From NCBI GenBank assembly GCA_036826475.1, contig DAISWG010000009.1, positions 1 to 64,000 on the forward strand: a stretch of DNA of 64,000 bases, read 5' to 3'. A program made the translations under genes and the position numbers. Shown in pieces: positions 7,211 to 14,908 of this stretch (position 1 is the stretch's first letter; every line of letters begins with the position of its first letter). The notes beneath the pieces are model-generated. The model saw nothing but the letters and a program-made list of their open reading frames with translations, ran no database searches and was not told where the DNA came from. Source of the stretch: Miltoncostaea sp036826475 (GTDB taxonomy: Bacteria; Actinomycetota; Thermoleophilia; Miltoncostaeales; Miltoncostaeaceae).

Positions 7211-8866
7211 CTACATGCGCTCCGGGGCCTCCACGCCGAGGAGGCCCAGCCCCACCCGGATGGTCGCGCCGGTGGCGCGGCACAGGTCGAGCCGGAACGC
7301 CTCCACCTCCGGCGCCTCCCCCACCACCCGGCACCGGTGGTAGAAGCCGTGGAAGTCGCGGGCGACGTCGATGAGGTACGCCGCCACCCGGTGGGGGGCG
7401 CGGCGCTCCTCGGCCTCGGCGGCGACGGCCGGCCAGTCGGCCAGGCGCATCACCAGCGCCCGCTCCGCGGGGTCGAGCACCGCCGGGACCCCGGCGTCCG
7501 GGTCGGGGGGCGCCGACGCCCGCTCGCCCGCCTGGGACATGATGCTGTGCACCCGCGCGTGGGCGTACTGCACGTAGTAGACCGGGTTCTCCTGGCTCTG
7601 CTCGCGCGCGAGGTCGAGATCGAGGTCCAGGGCGGTCTCGTGGCTGCGCTGCACCAGGAAGAAGCGGGCGGCGTCGACGCCGATGTCGTCCAGCAGGTCG
7701 CCCAGCGTCACCACGGTGCCCTGGCGCTTGCTCATCTTCTTCGCCTCGCCCCGCTCCACCAGGCTCACGAGCTGGATGATCGGCACCTCCAGGCGCGCGG
7801 GGTCGTGGCCGCCGGCGGCGAGCACCGCCTGCAGGCGCGCGATGTAGCCGTGGTGGTCGGCGCCCAGCACGTCGATGAGCAGGTCGTGGCCGCGGCCCGC
7901 CTTGTCGAGGTGGTAGGCGACGTCGGCCGCCAGGTAGGTGGGGTCGCCGTTCGCCCGGACCAGCACCCGGTCCTTCGAGTCGCCGTAGTCGGTGGTGCGG
8001 AACCAGACCGCGCCCTCGGCCTCGTAGGCGTCGCCCGCCTCCAGCAGCGCGTCCACCCCGCCCCGAACCCGGCCCGCCTCGTGGAGCGTCCGCTCCGAGA
8101 AGAACGCGTCGAAGTGGACGCGGAAGCGGTCGAGGTCGCCCAGGATCGCCTCCAGCATCAGCTCCTCGCCGCGCCGGGTGAAGAACGCGACGGCCTCGTC
8201 ACCGGAGGGGTCGGCGTCGAAGCGGCCCCCCTCCTCGGCGCGCACCCGCTCGGCGATGCGGGTCACGTAGTCGCCGCGGTAGCCGTCCTCCGGCGGCTCG
8301 GCGCCCGCGTACCGCGCCGCCACCGACTCGCCGAACGTGCGCATCTGGCGGCCGTGGTCGTTCACGTAGTACTCGCGCGTCACCTCGTGGCCGGCGAACG
8401 ACAGCAGGCGACCCAGGCTGTCGCCGTACGCCGCCTGGCGGGCGTGGCCGACGTGCGGCGGCCCCGTGGGGTTGGCGGAGACGAACTCGAGGAGGATGCT
8501 GCGCGGCGTGACCGCCGTCCCCGCGCCATGACGATCCCCCTCCCGGACGATCGCCGCCGCCGCCGAGGCGAACCACGCCGGCGACAGCGTCATGTTCACG
8601 AAGCCGGGGCCCGCGACGTCCACGGCCTCCAGCCAGCGGCTCGTCTCCGCCGAGTCGCGCAGCGCCCCGGCGACGGCCTCGCCGATCTCCCGGGGCGGCC
8701 GGCGCAGCCCCTTCGCCAGGGCCATGGCGAGCGGCGTCGCCAGGTCGCCGTGGCCCGGCTGTGCGGGCGCCGCGAGCGGGACGGCGGGCGGGTCGATGCC
8801 GAGCGCCTCCGCGGCCGCGGAGGCCACGGCCGAGCGGATCGATTCGAGCAGGGGAGCCTCGGGCAC
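7211..8866 (-). CDS. argS: arginyl-tRNA synthetase
   Basis: A 551-aa class I synthetase that charges tRNA-Arg. It has the N-terminal additional domain (about residues 1-95), the HIGH-type motif as HVGH within ANPTGPPHVGHARQAAYGD, the KMSKS-type motif as KKMSKRQGTVVTLGDLLDD, and the anticodon-binding DALR domain ending FHGFYHRCRVVGEAPE. Length matches the usual 550-580. The start is GTG 8866 (VPEAPLLESIRSAV). The divergent lipoprotein gene starts only 15 bases away, so the two promoters overlap the coding ends. Confidence 0.97.
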   Translation of the reverse strand: MPEAPLLESIRSAVASAAAEALGIDPPAVPLAAPAQPGHGDLATPLAMALAKGLRRPPREIGEAVAGALRDSAETSRWLEAVDVAGPGFVNMTLSPAWFASAAAAIVREGDRHGAGTAVTPRSILLEFVSANPTGPPHVGHARQAAYGDSLGRLLSFAGHEVTREYYVNDHGRQMRTFGESVAARYAGAEPPEDGYRGDYVTRIAERVRAEEGGRFDADPSGDEAVAFFTRRGEELMLEAILGDLDRFRVHFDAFFSERTLHEAGRVRGGVDALLEAGDAYEAEGAVWFRTTDYGDSKDRVLVRANGDPTYLAADVAYHLDKAGRGHDLLIDVLGADHHGYIARLQAVLAAGGHDPARLEVPIIQLVSLVERGEAKKMSKRQGTVVTLGDLLDDIGVDAARFFLVQRSHETALDLDLDLAREQSQENPVYYVQYAHARVHSIMSQAGERASAPPDPDAGVPAVLDPAERALVMRLADWPAVAAEAEERRAPHRVAAYLIDVARDFHGFYHRCRVVGEAPEVEAFRLDLCRATGATIRVGLGLLGVEAPERM

Positions 8867-8881
8867 GGCCGCGCAGCGTAT

Positions 8882-9250
8882 CTGACCCTCGCGGCGCTGA
8901 TCGCCGTCCTCGTGCTGGCGGCCACCGGATGCGGCGGCGGCGACCCGCCCGCGGAGTCGGCCCCGGGGGCCACGAGCCTGACGGTGACCCGATACGACGG
9001 CGAGCGGGTCGTCCGCACCACCGACCTCGCGTGCGGGGCCGGCGACGTGGTGTGCGCCGAGGTCGTCGCCCTGCTGCCGCGCCTGCGCCCCGAGCCGGAC
9101 GAGGTCTGCACCCAGATCTGGGGCGGGCCGGAGCGGATCACCGTGACCGGCACGGTGGAGGGCGACCCCGTCCGGGTGGAGGTCACCCGCGCCAACGGGT
9201 GCGAGATCGCCCGCTACGACCTGCTCATGAAGGCCCTCGCCGCGGGCTGA
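8882..9250 (+). CDS. small lipoprotein resembling subtilisin-inhibitor (SSI) proteins
   Basis: Encodes a hydrophobic signal LTLAALIAVLVLAATGC with a lipobox, then about 105 residues. Cys pairs in TDLACGAGDVVCAEV, DEVCTQIWGGPERITVTG and RANGCEIARYD recall the Streptomyces subtilisin inhibitor fold, where a late Cys follows a beta hairpin like VTVxGxxxGxxVxxxxTFANxC. That assignment is by eye only. No ATG, GTG or TTG lies at the right place. CTG 8882 is the most likely start because all codons up to the opposing argS start are non-initiators. It would sit on the outer membrane leaflet, perhaps blocking serine proteases. Confidence 0.55.
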   Translation: MTLAALIAVLVLAATGCGGGDPPAESAPGATSLTVTRYDGERVVRTTDLACGAGDVVCAEVVALLPRLRPEPDEVCTQIWGGPERITVTGTVEGDPVRVEVTRANGCEIARYDLLMKALAAG

Positions 9251-9736
9251 TCAGTGGGCGTAGGGGTGCCCGGCGGCGATCGTCAGGGCGCGGTACAGCT
9301 GCTCGGTGAGCACCACCCGGGCGAGCTGGTGCGGCATCGTCAGCGGGCCGAGCGACAGGCGCTCGTCGCACTCGGCCACCAGGGCGGCGTCCAGGCCGGC
9401 GGCGCCGCCGATGAGGAACGCCACGGGCCGCTCGTCCATCCGCCGCTCCAGCCAGCGGGCGAAGGCCTCGCTCGACTCCGGCGCCCGGCCCCCCGGGTCG
9501 AGCGCCACCCGCCGCGCGCGCGGCAGCAGCTTCGCGCGCAGCCGCTCGGCCTCCGCCGCCCGGGCACGGTCCTCGCCACGCTGGATCGGCTCCGCCGCCA
9601 CCTCGTCCACGCGCAGGCCCGCGAGGCGGTCGACACGCTCCTGGTACAGCGCCCCGGGGACGTCGTGCGGGGGCCGCAGCCGCCCGACGCAGGCGAGCTG
9701 GAGCCGTGGGGCGCGGCGGCCCGCGGGGTCCCTCAG
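9251..9736 (-). CDS. rlmH: 23S rRNA pseudouridine-1915 N3-methyltransferase
   Basis: SPOUT methyltransferase that methylates pseudouridine 1915 in helix 69 of 23S rRNA. Clear family motifs are LQLACVGRLRPPHDV at the N-terminus, AFLIGGAAGLDAAL in the knot, and the C-terminal PHQLARVVLTEQLYRALTIA followed by GHPYAH. No ATG/GTG/TTG exists upstream of the conserved N-terminus. A CTG at 9736 overlaps the TGA of the M48 gene (CTGA) and gives 161 aa, close to the family length of about 155-160. Translational coupling to the protease gene is likely. Confidence 0.9.
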   Translation of the reverse strand: MRDPAGRRAPRLQLACVGRLRPPHDVPGALYQERVDRLAGLRVDEVAAEPIQRGEDRARAAEAERLRAKLLPRARRVALDPGGRAPESSEAFARWLERRMDERPVAFLIGGAAGLDAALVAECDERLSLGPLTMPHQLARVVLTEQLYRALTIAAGHPYAH

Positions 9737-11031
9737 TCCCGCTGCTCGGCGCGCAGCGCCAGCCCGATCCGCTGGAGCGCGGTCGGGTGGCTGCCGAACC
9801 AGACCTGGATGCCCTCGGGGGTGTCCGGCACGCCGAGCGCCCGCTGCACCAGCCCCTGCTGCAGGCCGATCGCGGCCTGCGGGTCGCCCGACAGCTGCAG
9901 CCCGCGCCAGTCGGCCTCGGCCTCGTAGGCGCGGCTCACCCAGTTGGCCAGCGGGGCGCTCGCCGCGCCGATGACGGCCGCCGTGGCCGCCGCGATCGCG
10001 ACCCGCCGCACCACCAGGTCGCATCCGCCCGCGCCGCGCCCCGCCCGCGCGAACCCGGTCCGCCAGCCGACGACCGCGAAGATCAGCAGGCAGGCGGGCA
10101 CCGCCAGGGCCGCCCCCCAGGTGGACCCCTTCAGCACGTGGTGGCGCTCGACGTGCGCCAGCTCGTGCGCCACCACCATCCGCACCTGGTCCTCCGGGAA
10201 GTCCCGCAGCAACGTGTCGTAGAGCACGATGTGGCGGCTGCCGCCGAGACCGGAGACGTACGCGTTGGCGGCGGTGGTGCGCGTGCTCGCGTCGTTGACC
10301 TTCACGTCGTCGGCCCGAACGCCCGCCCGGTGGGCGATCGCGAGGATCTGGGCGGACAGCTCGCGGTCGCGCAGCGGCTCCGTCCGCTGGAACAGCGGCT
10401 CCAGCAGCAGCGGCGAGAGCAGCGACGTCAGGTAGACGAGCCCCGCGACGCCGGCGGCGAGCGCCGCCCACCACATCCTCGGCAGGCGGCCGATCGCGAC
10501 CGCCGCGCCCGTGCCGACGAGCGCGCCCATCACCACCGACACGCCCAGCCCCTTGCCGAGATCCGCGAGCCAGCCCGGGACCGGCTGGGTGACGATGCCG
10601 TAGTCGCGGCCCCACGCGTACCGGCCGCCCGTGAGCGGCAGCCCCGCCAGGAACGTGGCCACCGAGATCCCCGCCCCCGTCAACGCCCCCGCCCGCCAGT
10701 ACCGCGCCCGCGCGGCCCGCACCACCAGCGGCCGCCAGTGCCCGCCCAGCATCGCGAGCGCCACGGTGGTGACCGCGGCCACCGGGATGCCGATGACGGC
10801 CATCGTCCACACGCCGCGCCGGTAGTCCCGGTTGCGGGCGAGCTCGGCGGGGTCGAACCAATCCGTCAGGCGCGCCGGCGGCACGTCGGGGACGCCCTGG
10901 CTCCACAGCTTCCAGCGCAGCAGCGCCACGATGCCGCCCGCGCCGGCGACGGCCACGCCCGCGAGCGCGGCGGCCCGCCCGCGCCGCCCCTGCGGGAGCC
11001 ATCTGACGGGCTTCTGCCGCGGCCGGCGCAC
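9733..11031 (-). CDS. M48 family (Ste24-like) integral membrane metalloprotease
   Basis: A 432-aa membrane protein with several hydrophobic helices and the zinc site VVAHELAHVERHH (HExxH), plus the third ligand in YEAEADWRG. This is the CAAX-protease-like M48A arrangement. Members cleave membrane or misfolded proteins at the cytoplasmic face. A SGLGGSRHIVLYDTLL motif before the active site fits the family. GTG 11031 is chosen as the nearest start before the basic residues and first helix. Stop overlaps the CTG start of rlmH. The phosphoesterase gene is divergent, 48 bases away. Confidence 0.88.
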   Translation of the reverse strand: MRRPRQKPVRWLPQGRRGRAAALAGVAVAGAGGIVALLRWKLWSQGVPDVPPARLTDWFDPAELARNRDYRRGVWTMAVIGIPVAAVTTVALAMLGGHWRPLVVRAARARYWRAGALTGAGISVATFLAGLPLTGGRYAWGRDYGIVTQPVPGWLADLGKGLGVSVVMGALVGTGAAVAIGRLPRMWWAALAAGVAGLVYLTSLLSPLLLEPLFQRTEPLRDRELSAQILAIAHRAGVRADDVKVNDASTRTTAANAYVSGLGGSRHIVLYDTLLRDFPEDQVRMVVAHELAHVERHHVLKGSTWGAALAVPACLLIFAVVGWRTGFARAGRGAGGCDLVVRRVAIAAATAAVIGAASAPLANWVSRAYEAEADWRGLQLSGDPQAAIGLQQGLVQRALGVPDTPEGIQVWFGSHPTALQRIGLALRAEQRD

Positions 11032-11079
11032 CCGTCTATCGTAGCCCCGGACCACCCCGCATCCCGAGAGGGCCCGCCA

Positions 11080-11811
11080 CTGGCACCGATCGCCATCCTG
11101 AGCGACATCCACGGCAACCGCCAGGCCCTGGACGCGACGCTGCGCGCCGCCCGGGAGGCGGGGGCCGCGACGTGGTGGTGCCTCGGCGACATCGTGGGTT
11201 ACGGCGCCGACCCGAGCCACTGCCTCGCCCGTTCGCGGGAGGCGGCGCGGTGCATCGGCGGCAACCACGACCTCGGCGTGACCGGCGAGGTCTCCCTGGA
11301 CGTGTTCGCCGACCTGGCGAGCGAGGCGATCGTGTGGACGCGCCAGGCCCTCGGCGAGGCCGGCCGGGCGAAGCTGCGGGACCTCTCCCCAGCCGACATC
11401 GACGGGGACGTCCCCCTCTACCACGCCAGCCCGCGCGACCCCGTGTGGGAGTACATCCTCACCGTCGAGCAGGCGCGCGAGGCGCTGGAGCACCGGCGCG
11501 TGCCGCTGACCCTGGTGGGCCACACCCACATCCCCTACTCGTGGACGCTCACCGCCGACGGCGCGATGCGGGACGTCGGCGTACCCGCCGGCGGGGTGCT
11601 CGACGTCAGCGAGGGCCGGTGGCTCGTGAACCCCGGGTCGGTGGGCCAGCCGCGCGACCACGACGCCCGCGCCGCCTGGGCGCTGCTGGACCTGGAGGCC
11701 CGGACGGTCACGTTCCGCCGCACCCCCTACGACGTCGCCGCCGCCCAGAACGCGATCCTCCGCGCCGGCCTGCCGGCGCTGCTGGCGACGCGGCTCTCCG
11801 AGGGCAGGTGA
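11080..11811 (+). CDS. metallophosphoesterase (calcineurin-like)
   Basis: A 243-aa protein with the five metal-binding motifs: LSDIHGN (DxH), LGDIVGYGADP (GDxxGxG), GGNHD, VGHTHIPY (GHTH), and a late NPGSVGQPRDHD. This is the YfcE/serine-threonine-phosphatase-like bacterial subgroup acting on phosphodiesters or phosphoproteins. No ATG/GTG/TTG precedes the first motif in frame. CTG 11080 lies eight bases after GAGAGG and gives LAPIAILSDIHGN, the normal spacing to the first motif. The stop overlaps the GTG of the next gene (GTGA), so the gene heads a three-gene unit. Confidence 0.88.
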   Translation: MAPIAILSDIHGNRQALDATLRAAREAGAATWWCLGDIVGYGADPSHCLARSREAARCIGGNHDLGVTGEVSLDVFADLASEAIVWTRQALGEAGRAKLRDLSPADIDGDVPLYHASPRDPVWEYILTVEQAREALEHRRVPLTLVGHTHIPYSWTLTADGAMRDVGVPAGGVLDVSEGRWLVNPGSVGQPRDHDARAAWALLDLEARTVTFRRTPYDVAAAQNAILRAGLPALLATRLSEGR

Positions 11812-12971
11812 CCCGGACCGCCTACCTCGACCACGCCGCCGCGTCCCCCCTCGACCCGCGCGTCCGCGAGGCGATGCTCCCCTGGCTGGGCGAGCGCTTC
11901 GGCAGCCCGTCGAGCCTGCACGAGTGGGGCCGCGCGCCGGCCGAGGCGGTCGAGGAGGCCCGCGCGGAGGTGGCCGCCCTCGCGGGCGCCGAGCCGGAGT
12001 GGGTGGTGTTCACGTCCGGCGCCACGGAGGCGCGGAACCTGGCGGTGACCGGCCTGCTGTCGGCCAACCGGTCGCTGGGACGCCACATGGTCGCGTCGGC
12101 GGTGGAGCACCCCGCGACGCTGGCGGTGTGCCGCACCGCGGCGCGCGACGGCACCGTCATCGACCTGGTGGGCGTCGACGGGGAGGGCCGCATCGACCCG
12201 GCGGCGCTCGGCGCCGCCGTGCGCGACGACACCGCCGTGGTCTGCGCCGTTCACGGGCAGCCGGACATCGGGACGCTGCAGGACGCCGCCGCCTGCGTCG
12301 CCGCGGTCCGTGCGGTCCGCCCCGACGCGCGGGTGGTGATCGACGCCGGCGAGACGGCCGGCCTGGTGCCGGTCGACGCGTCCGGATGGGGCGCCGACGC
12401 GGTCGTCGTGGGCGGCGGCCCCGTGGGCGCGCCGCCGTGGACGGGGGCCCTGCTCGTGCGGCCCGGGGCCCGGATCCACCCGGTGCTGGGGGGCGGGCTC
12501 CAGGAGGGCGGCAAGCGGGCGGGGGCCGAGGACGTACCGGGGATCGTGGCGCTCGGCACGGCCGCGCGCATCGCACGGCGGGAGATGGACGCCCGCGCGG
12601 CGCGCGCCCGCGCGCTGGCCGCGACCCTCACGGCGGGCCTCCTGGCCGTGCCGGACGTCCGCCTGAACGGCGCCGTCGTCGACCTCATCCCCGGGCATGT
12701 GCAGGTGTCGGCCGGCTGGGTCGAGGGCGAGGCGCTGGCGCTGGCCCTCGCGGCCCGCGGCGTCGCCGTGTCGCCCGGGTCGGCATGCACCGTGCACGGC
12801 GGCAAGGCGGCCCCCGCGCTCGAGGCGATCGGGCTGGAGCCGCCCTGGACCCACTCCGCCGTGCTGTTCACCCTGCGGCACACCACCACCGAGGACGAGG
12901 TGGCCCATGCCGTCGCCGCCTTCGCCGAGTCGGTGGGCGCCCTGCGGGCGATGAGCCCCCTGACGCCGTGA
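11808..12971 (+). CDS. cysteine-desulfurase-like protein lacking the PLP lysine
   Basis: A 387-aa class V aminotransferase-fold protein. The N-terminal AYLDHAAASPLDPRVREAML, FTSGATEARNLAV, VEHPAT and the Cys loop VSPGSACTVHGGK match IscS/NifS. Aligned without gaps to the IscS segment FSGHKIYGPKGIGALYVR, this protein reads VGGGPVGAPPWTGALLVR, so the PLP-binding Lys is Pro205, the preceding His is Gly and the Ser is Gly. The Asn of the usual NNExG motif is also gone (VHGQPDIG). It therefore probably cannot form the cofactor Schiff base. The Cys is kept. GTG 11808 overlaps the previous stop; the TusA-like gene follows by GTGA overlap. A sulfur-carrier or scaffold role is an inference. Confidence 0.8.
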   Translation: MTRTAYLDHAAASPLDPRVREAMLPWLGERFGSPSSLHEWGRAPAEAVEEARAEVAALAGAEPEWVVFTSGATEARNLAVTGLLSANRSLGRHMVASAVEHPATLAVCRTAARDGTVIDLVGVDGEGRIDPAALGAAVRDDTAVVCAVHGQPDIGTLQDAAACVAAVRAVRPDARVVIDAGETAGLVPVDASGWGADAVVVGGGPVGAPPWTGALLVRPGARIHPVLGGGLQEGGKRAGAEDVPGIVALGTAARIARREMDARAARARALAATLTAGLLAVPDVRLNGAVVDLIPGHVQVSAGWVEGEALALALAARGVAVSPGSACTVHGGKAAPALEAIGLEPPWTHSAVLFTLRHTTTEDEVAHAVAAFAESVGALRAMSPLTP

Positions 12972-13258
12972 GCGCCCGGGTGGTGGACGCGCTCGGCACC
13001 TGGTGCCCCGTGCCGATCCACCTCATCGACCGCGCCGCCCGCGGCTCGGCGGCGGGGGACGTCATCGAGCTGCTCGCCGACGACCCGCTCATCCAGGTCG
13101 ACCTGCCCGCCTGGTGCCACAGCTCGGGCAACCACCTGCTCGAGCTGCGGCGCGACGGCGACGCCTGGGTGGGGCTGGTGGCCGTCAGGCGGGGTGCGGA
13201 CCGTGATGGCCATGGGCCACCGCGTGCCCCCGCCCCCGGGCGATCAGCCACCGGTTGA
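12968..13258 (+). CDS. TusA-like sulfur carrier protein
   Basis: A 96-aa protein with the TusA/SirA signature GTWCPVPI (CPxP) near the N-terminus, carrying the Cys that accepts persulfide sulfur, and the later DLPAWCHSSGNHLLEL. It is coupled to the degenerate cysteine-desulfurase gene by a GTGA overlap, which suggests the two proteins act together in sulfur transfer. The family core ends near VAVRRG. The last 20 residues are Pro/Arg/Gly-rich and overlap the opposing DUF4396 gene by 74 bases, so this tail may be non-functional. Confidence 0.82.
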   Translation: MSARVVDALGTWCPVPIHLIDRAARGSAAGDVIELLADDPLIQVDLPAWCHSSGNHLLELRRDGDAWVGLVAVRRGADRDGHGPPRAPAPGRSATG

Positions 13259-13637
13259 CCGGCACCGCCACCAGGAAGGCCACGAGCAGGGCGACCGCCA
13301 GGGCGCCCCAGAACAGGGCGTCGCCGAGGCCGGCGCCCATCGCGCCCGGCACCAGCAGCATCACCGCGTTGTCGACGACCTCCATCACGGCGATCGAGAC
13401 CGTGTCGGCGGCGAGGGCCACCCCCGCCGCCGCCCGCAGCCCCATCCCGCCGCGCACCAGGCCGACGCCCGTGAACGCGTAGCCGAACACGAAGGCGAGT
13501 CCGATGGCGAGCGCCATCGTGGGGGCGGTCGCCCACCCCATGGCGGTGCCGATCGCCAGGCCGGCCACCTCGCCGATGGCGCAGCCCGTCAGGCAGTGCA
13601 GCGTGGCGCGCAGCGCCATCGTGGTCAGCGGGTCCAC
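13185..13637 (-). CDS. DUF4396 family membrane protein
   Basis: A 150-aa protein with four or five hydrophobic segments. HCLTGCAIGEVAGLAIG near residue 14 is the DUF4396 hallmark, holding His and Cys residues that could bind metal. The C-terminus is His-rich (HAVAHGHHGPHPA), again suggesting metal contact. GTG 13637 follows GGAGGGGGG. Upstream is a 7-5-7 inverted repeat (13659-13677) that may be a metal-repressor operator. The function of the family is not established. Confidence 0.8.
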   Translation of the reverse strand: MDPLTTMALRATLHCLTGCAIGEVAGLAIGTAMGWATAPTMALAIGLAFVFGYAFTGVGLVRGGMGLRAAAGVALAADTVSIAVMEVVDNAVMLLVPGAMGAGLGDALFWGALAVALLVAFLVAVPVNRWLIARGRGHAVAHGHHGPHPA

Positions 13638-13658
13638 CGGCCCCCCTCCGTCGGTCTT

Positions 13659-13677
13659 GATACTCCCCCAGAGTATC
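13659..13677. promoter_or_regulatory. inverted repeat GATACTC-n5-GAGTATC, likely operator
   Basis: Perfect 7-base arms with a CCCCA spacer. It lies 22 bases before the DUF4396 start. The AT-ends with a C/G-rich centre resemble CsoR/RcnR-type metal-repressor sites. The regulator itself is not in the window. Confidence 0.55.
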
Positions 13678-13801
13678 TATCCGCTGTCAAGGCCCCCCGC
13701 TTCCATGAGCGGGTCTTTACACGGGCCGGGCCGATGGACGAGCATCGCCCGGATCCGCGACGGGCCCCGGGTTCCGCCGCCGCACCCTCCGGAGGACCCC
13801 G

Positions 13802-14494
13802 ATTCCCAGCGTCACGACCCGCCGCGCCGCCGCCGCCCTGATCGTGCTCGCGGTGGTGCTGGTGAACGTCGCGTTCATCGGCCTGGGGTCGGTGTTCGAG
13901 TACCCCGACGTCCTCCAGGAGCCGTCCGCCGAGATCCTGGCGCGGTTCACGGCCGACGAGGGTGCGATCGTGACGCTGTTCCTGGCGCTCGCGGCCGGCG
14001 CGGCGCTGCTCGCCCCGATCGCGATCCTGGTGGGGCGCATCGCGGGCAACGAGCCGGGCCGCTGGTCGATCTGGGTCGGGATCGCCGCCGCGGTGGTCCA
14101 GGTGATCGGGCTGATGCGGTGGCCGCTGATCGTCCCGTCCCTGGCCGACGACGGCGACGTCGACACGTTCGACACCGTCCACACCGTGATGGGGACGATC
14201 ATCGGCGAGACGTTCGGCTACGTGCTCACGGCCGTCTGGACCGTGCTGGTGCTCCAGGCGCTGGCACGCCGCCTCGCGGGGCGCTGGTTCTGGTTCCTGG
14301 GCCTGGCCTCGGCCGTCCTGATCGCCGTCGGCGTCCTCGTCCCGCTCGACGTGCCCGGGACCGACATGGCCAACTTCCTCGGCTACATCCTGTGGTCGGT
14401 CTGGCTGCTGGCCCTCGCGGTGCTCCTGTGGCGCCGCCCCGTGCCCGCGGCGGGCCCCCGCCCGCTCGTGCCGGTGGTGCCTGCGGCGCACTGA
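13802..14494 (+). CDS. multi-pass membrane protein, DUF4386-like
   Basis: About 230 aa with six or seven membrane helices, for example the first helix VLAVVLVNVAFIGLG and the last ILWSVWLLALAVLLW. The pattern ASAVLIAVGVLVPLDVPG and the layout resemble DUF4386 proteins of unknown function; the family call is tentative. The first ATG/GTG in frame (GTG 13844) falls inside the first helix. GGAGG six bases before ATT 13802 would give MPSVTTRRAAAALIVLAVVL, a proper basic start before helix 1, so initiation at ATT is proposed. Confidence 0.65.
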   Translation: MPSVTTRRAAAALIVLAVVLVNVAFIGLGSVFEYPDVLQEPSAEILARFTADEGAIVTLFLALAAGAALLAPIAILVGRIAGNEPGRWSIWVGIAAAVVQVIGLMRWPLIVPSLADDGDVDTFDTVHTVMGTIIGETFGYVLTAVWTVLVLQALARRLAGRWFWFLGLASAVLIAVGVLVPLDVPGTDMANFLGYILWSVWLLALAVLLWRRPVPAAGPRPLVPVVPAAH

Positions 14495-14577
14495 GCCCGG
14501 CGGCCGACCGGGCGTGTGGCGGGCCCGGGGAGGTCCGTCGTACGCTCGCCTCTCGGTGGACCCGAGAGGGGGACGAG

Positions 14578-14868
14578 ATGGCCTACGGCGTCGTTCACCA
14601 CTTCCCTCAGGGCACGAGGGAGCAGTACGAGGCATCGCTCGCTGCGGTGCATCCCGGCCCGGACCGCCTGCCGGACGGGCAGGTCTTCCACGCCGCCGGG
14701 CCCGGGGAGGGCGGCGGTTGGACGATCGTGGCGATCCACGACACCCGCGAGAGCTGGGAGCGGTTCCGCGACGACGTCCTGCTCCCCGCCCTGGGCGCGG
14801 GGGTCGACGGCGGCTTCACCACGCCACCCGAGGAGCGCACGTTCGACGTGGACCGCACCCTGCCCTGA
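14578..14868 (+). CDS. small soluble protein, dimeric alpha-beta-barrel-like
   Basis: A 96-aa protein beginning MAYGVVHHFPQGTREQYEAS. The mix of strand, helix and strand (GWTIVAIHDTRESWERFRDD) resembles antibiotic-biosynthesis-monooxygenase or EthD-type ferredoxin folds often found as stand-alone proteins of unknown role. The start has GAGAGGGGGACGAG in front. A TACGCT at 14540 could be its -10 box. The SOS-box promoter of the radical-SAM gene follows. Confidence 0.65.
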   Translation: MAYGVVHHFPQGTREQYEASLAAVHPGPDRLPDGQVFHAAGPGEGGGWTIVAIHDTRESWERFRDDVLLPALGAGVDGGFTTPPEERTFDVDRTLP

Positions 14869-14880
14869 CCCCTGGCAGTT

Positions 14881-14896
14881 GCGAACACATGTTCGC
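14881..14896. promoter_or_regulatory. perfect SOS box (LexA operator)
   Basis: GCGAACACATGTTCGC is a palindrome with 7-base arms and contains the actinobacterial/Bacillus LexA consensus CGAAC-N4-GTTCG. It ends one base before the -10 box of the radical-SAM gene, so bound LexA would block transcription until DNA damage. Confidence 0.75.
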
Positions 14897-14902
14897 TAGG
14901 CT
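14897..14902 (+). promoter_or_regulatory. -10 box TAGGCT, leaderless start
   Basis: TAGGCT lies six bases before ATG 14909. Transcription would begin at or next to the A of the ATG, giving a leaderless message. Confidence 0.6.
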
Positions 14903-14908
14903 GCCGTC

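Noticed and set aside
7337..8860. Long open frame opposite argS
   Set aside because: It is antisense to a complete argS and is Arg/Val/Gly-rich as expected of a GC-rich shadow. Only its end (from about 8882) is a real gene.
11924..12960. Second forward frame inside the cysteine-desulfurase-like gene
   Set aside because: Arg/Gly-rich shadow. Only its final part, from 12968, is the TusA-like gene.
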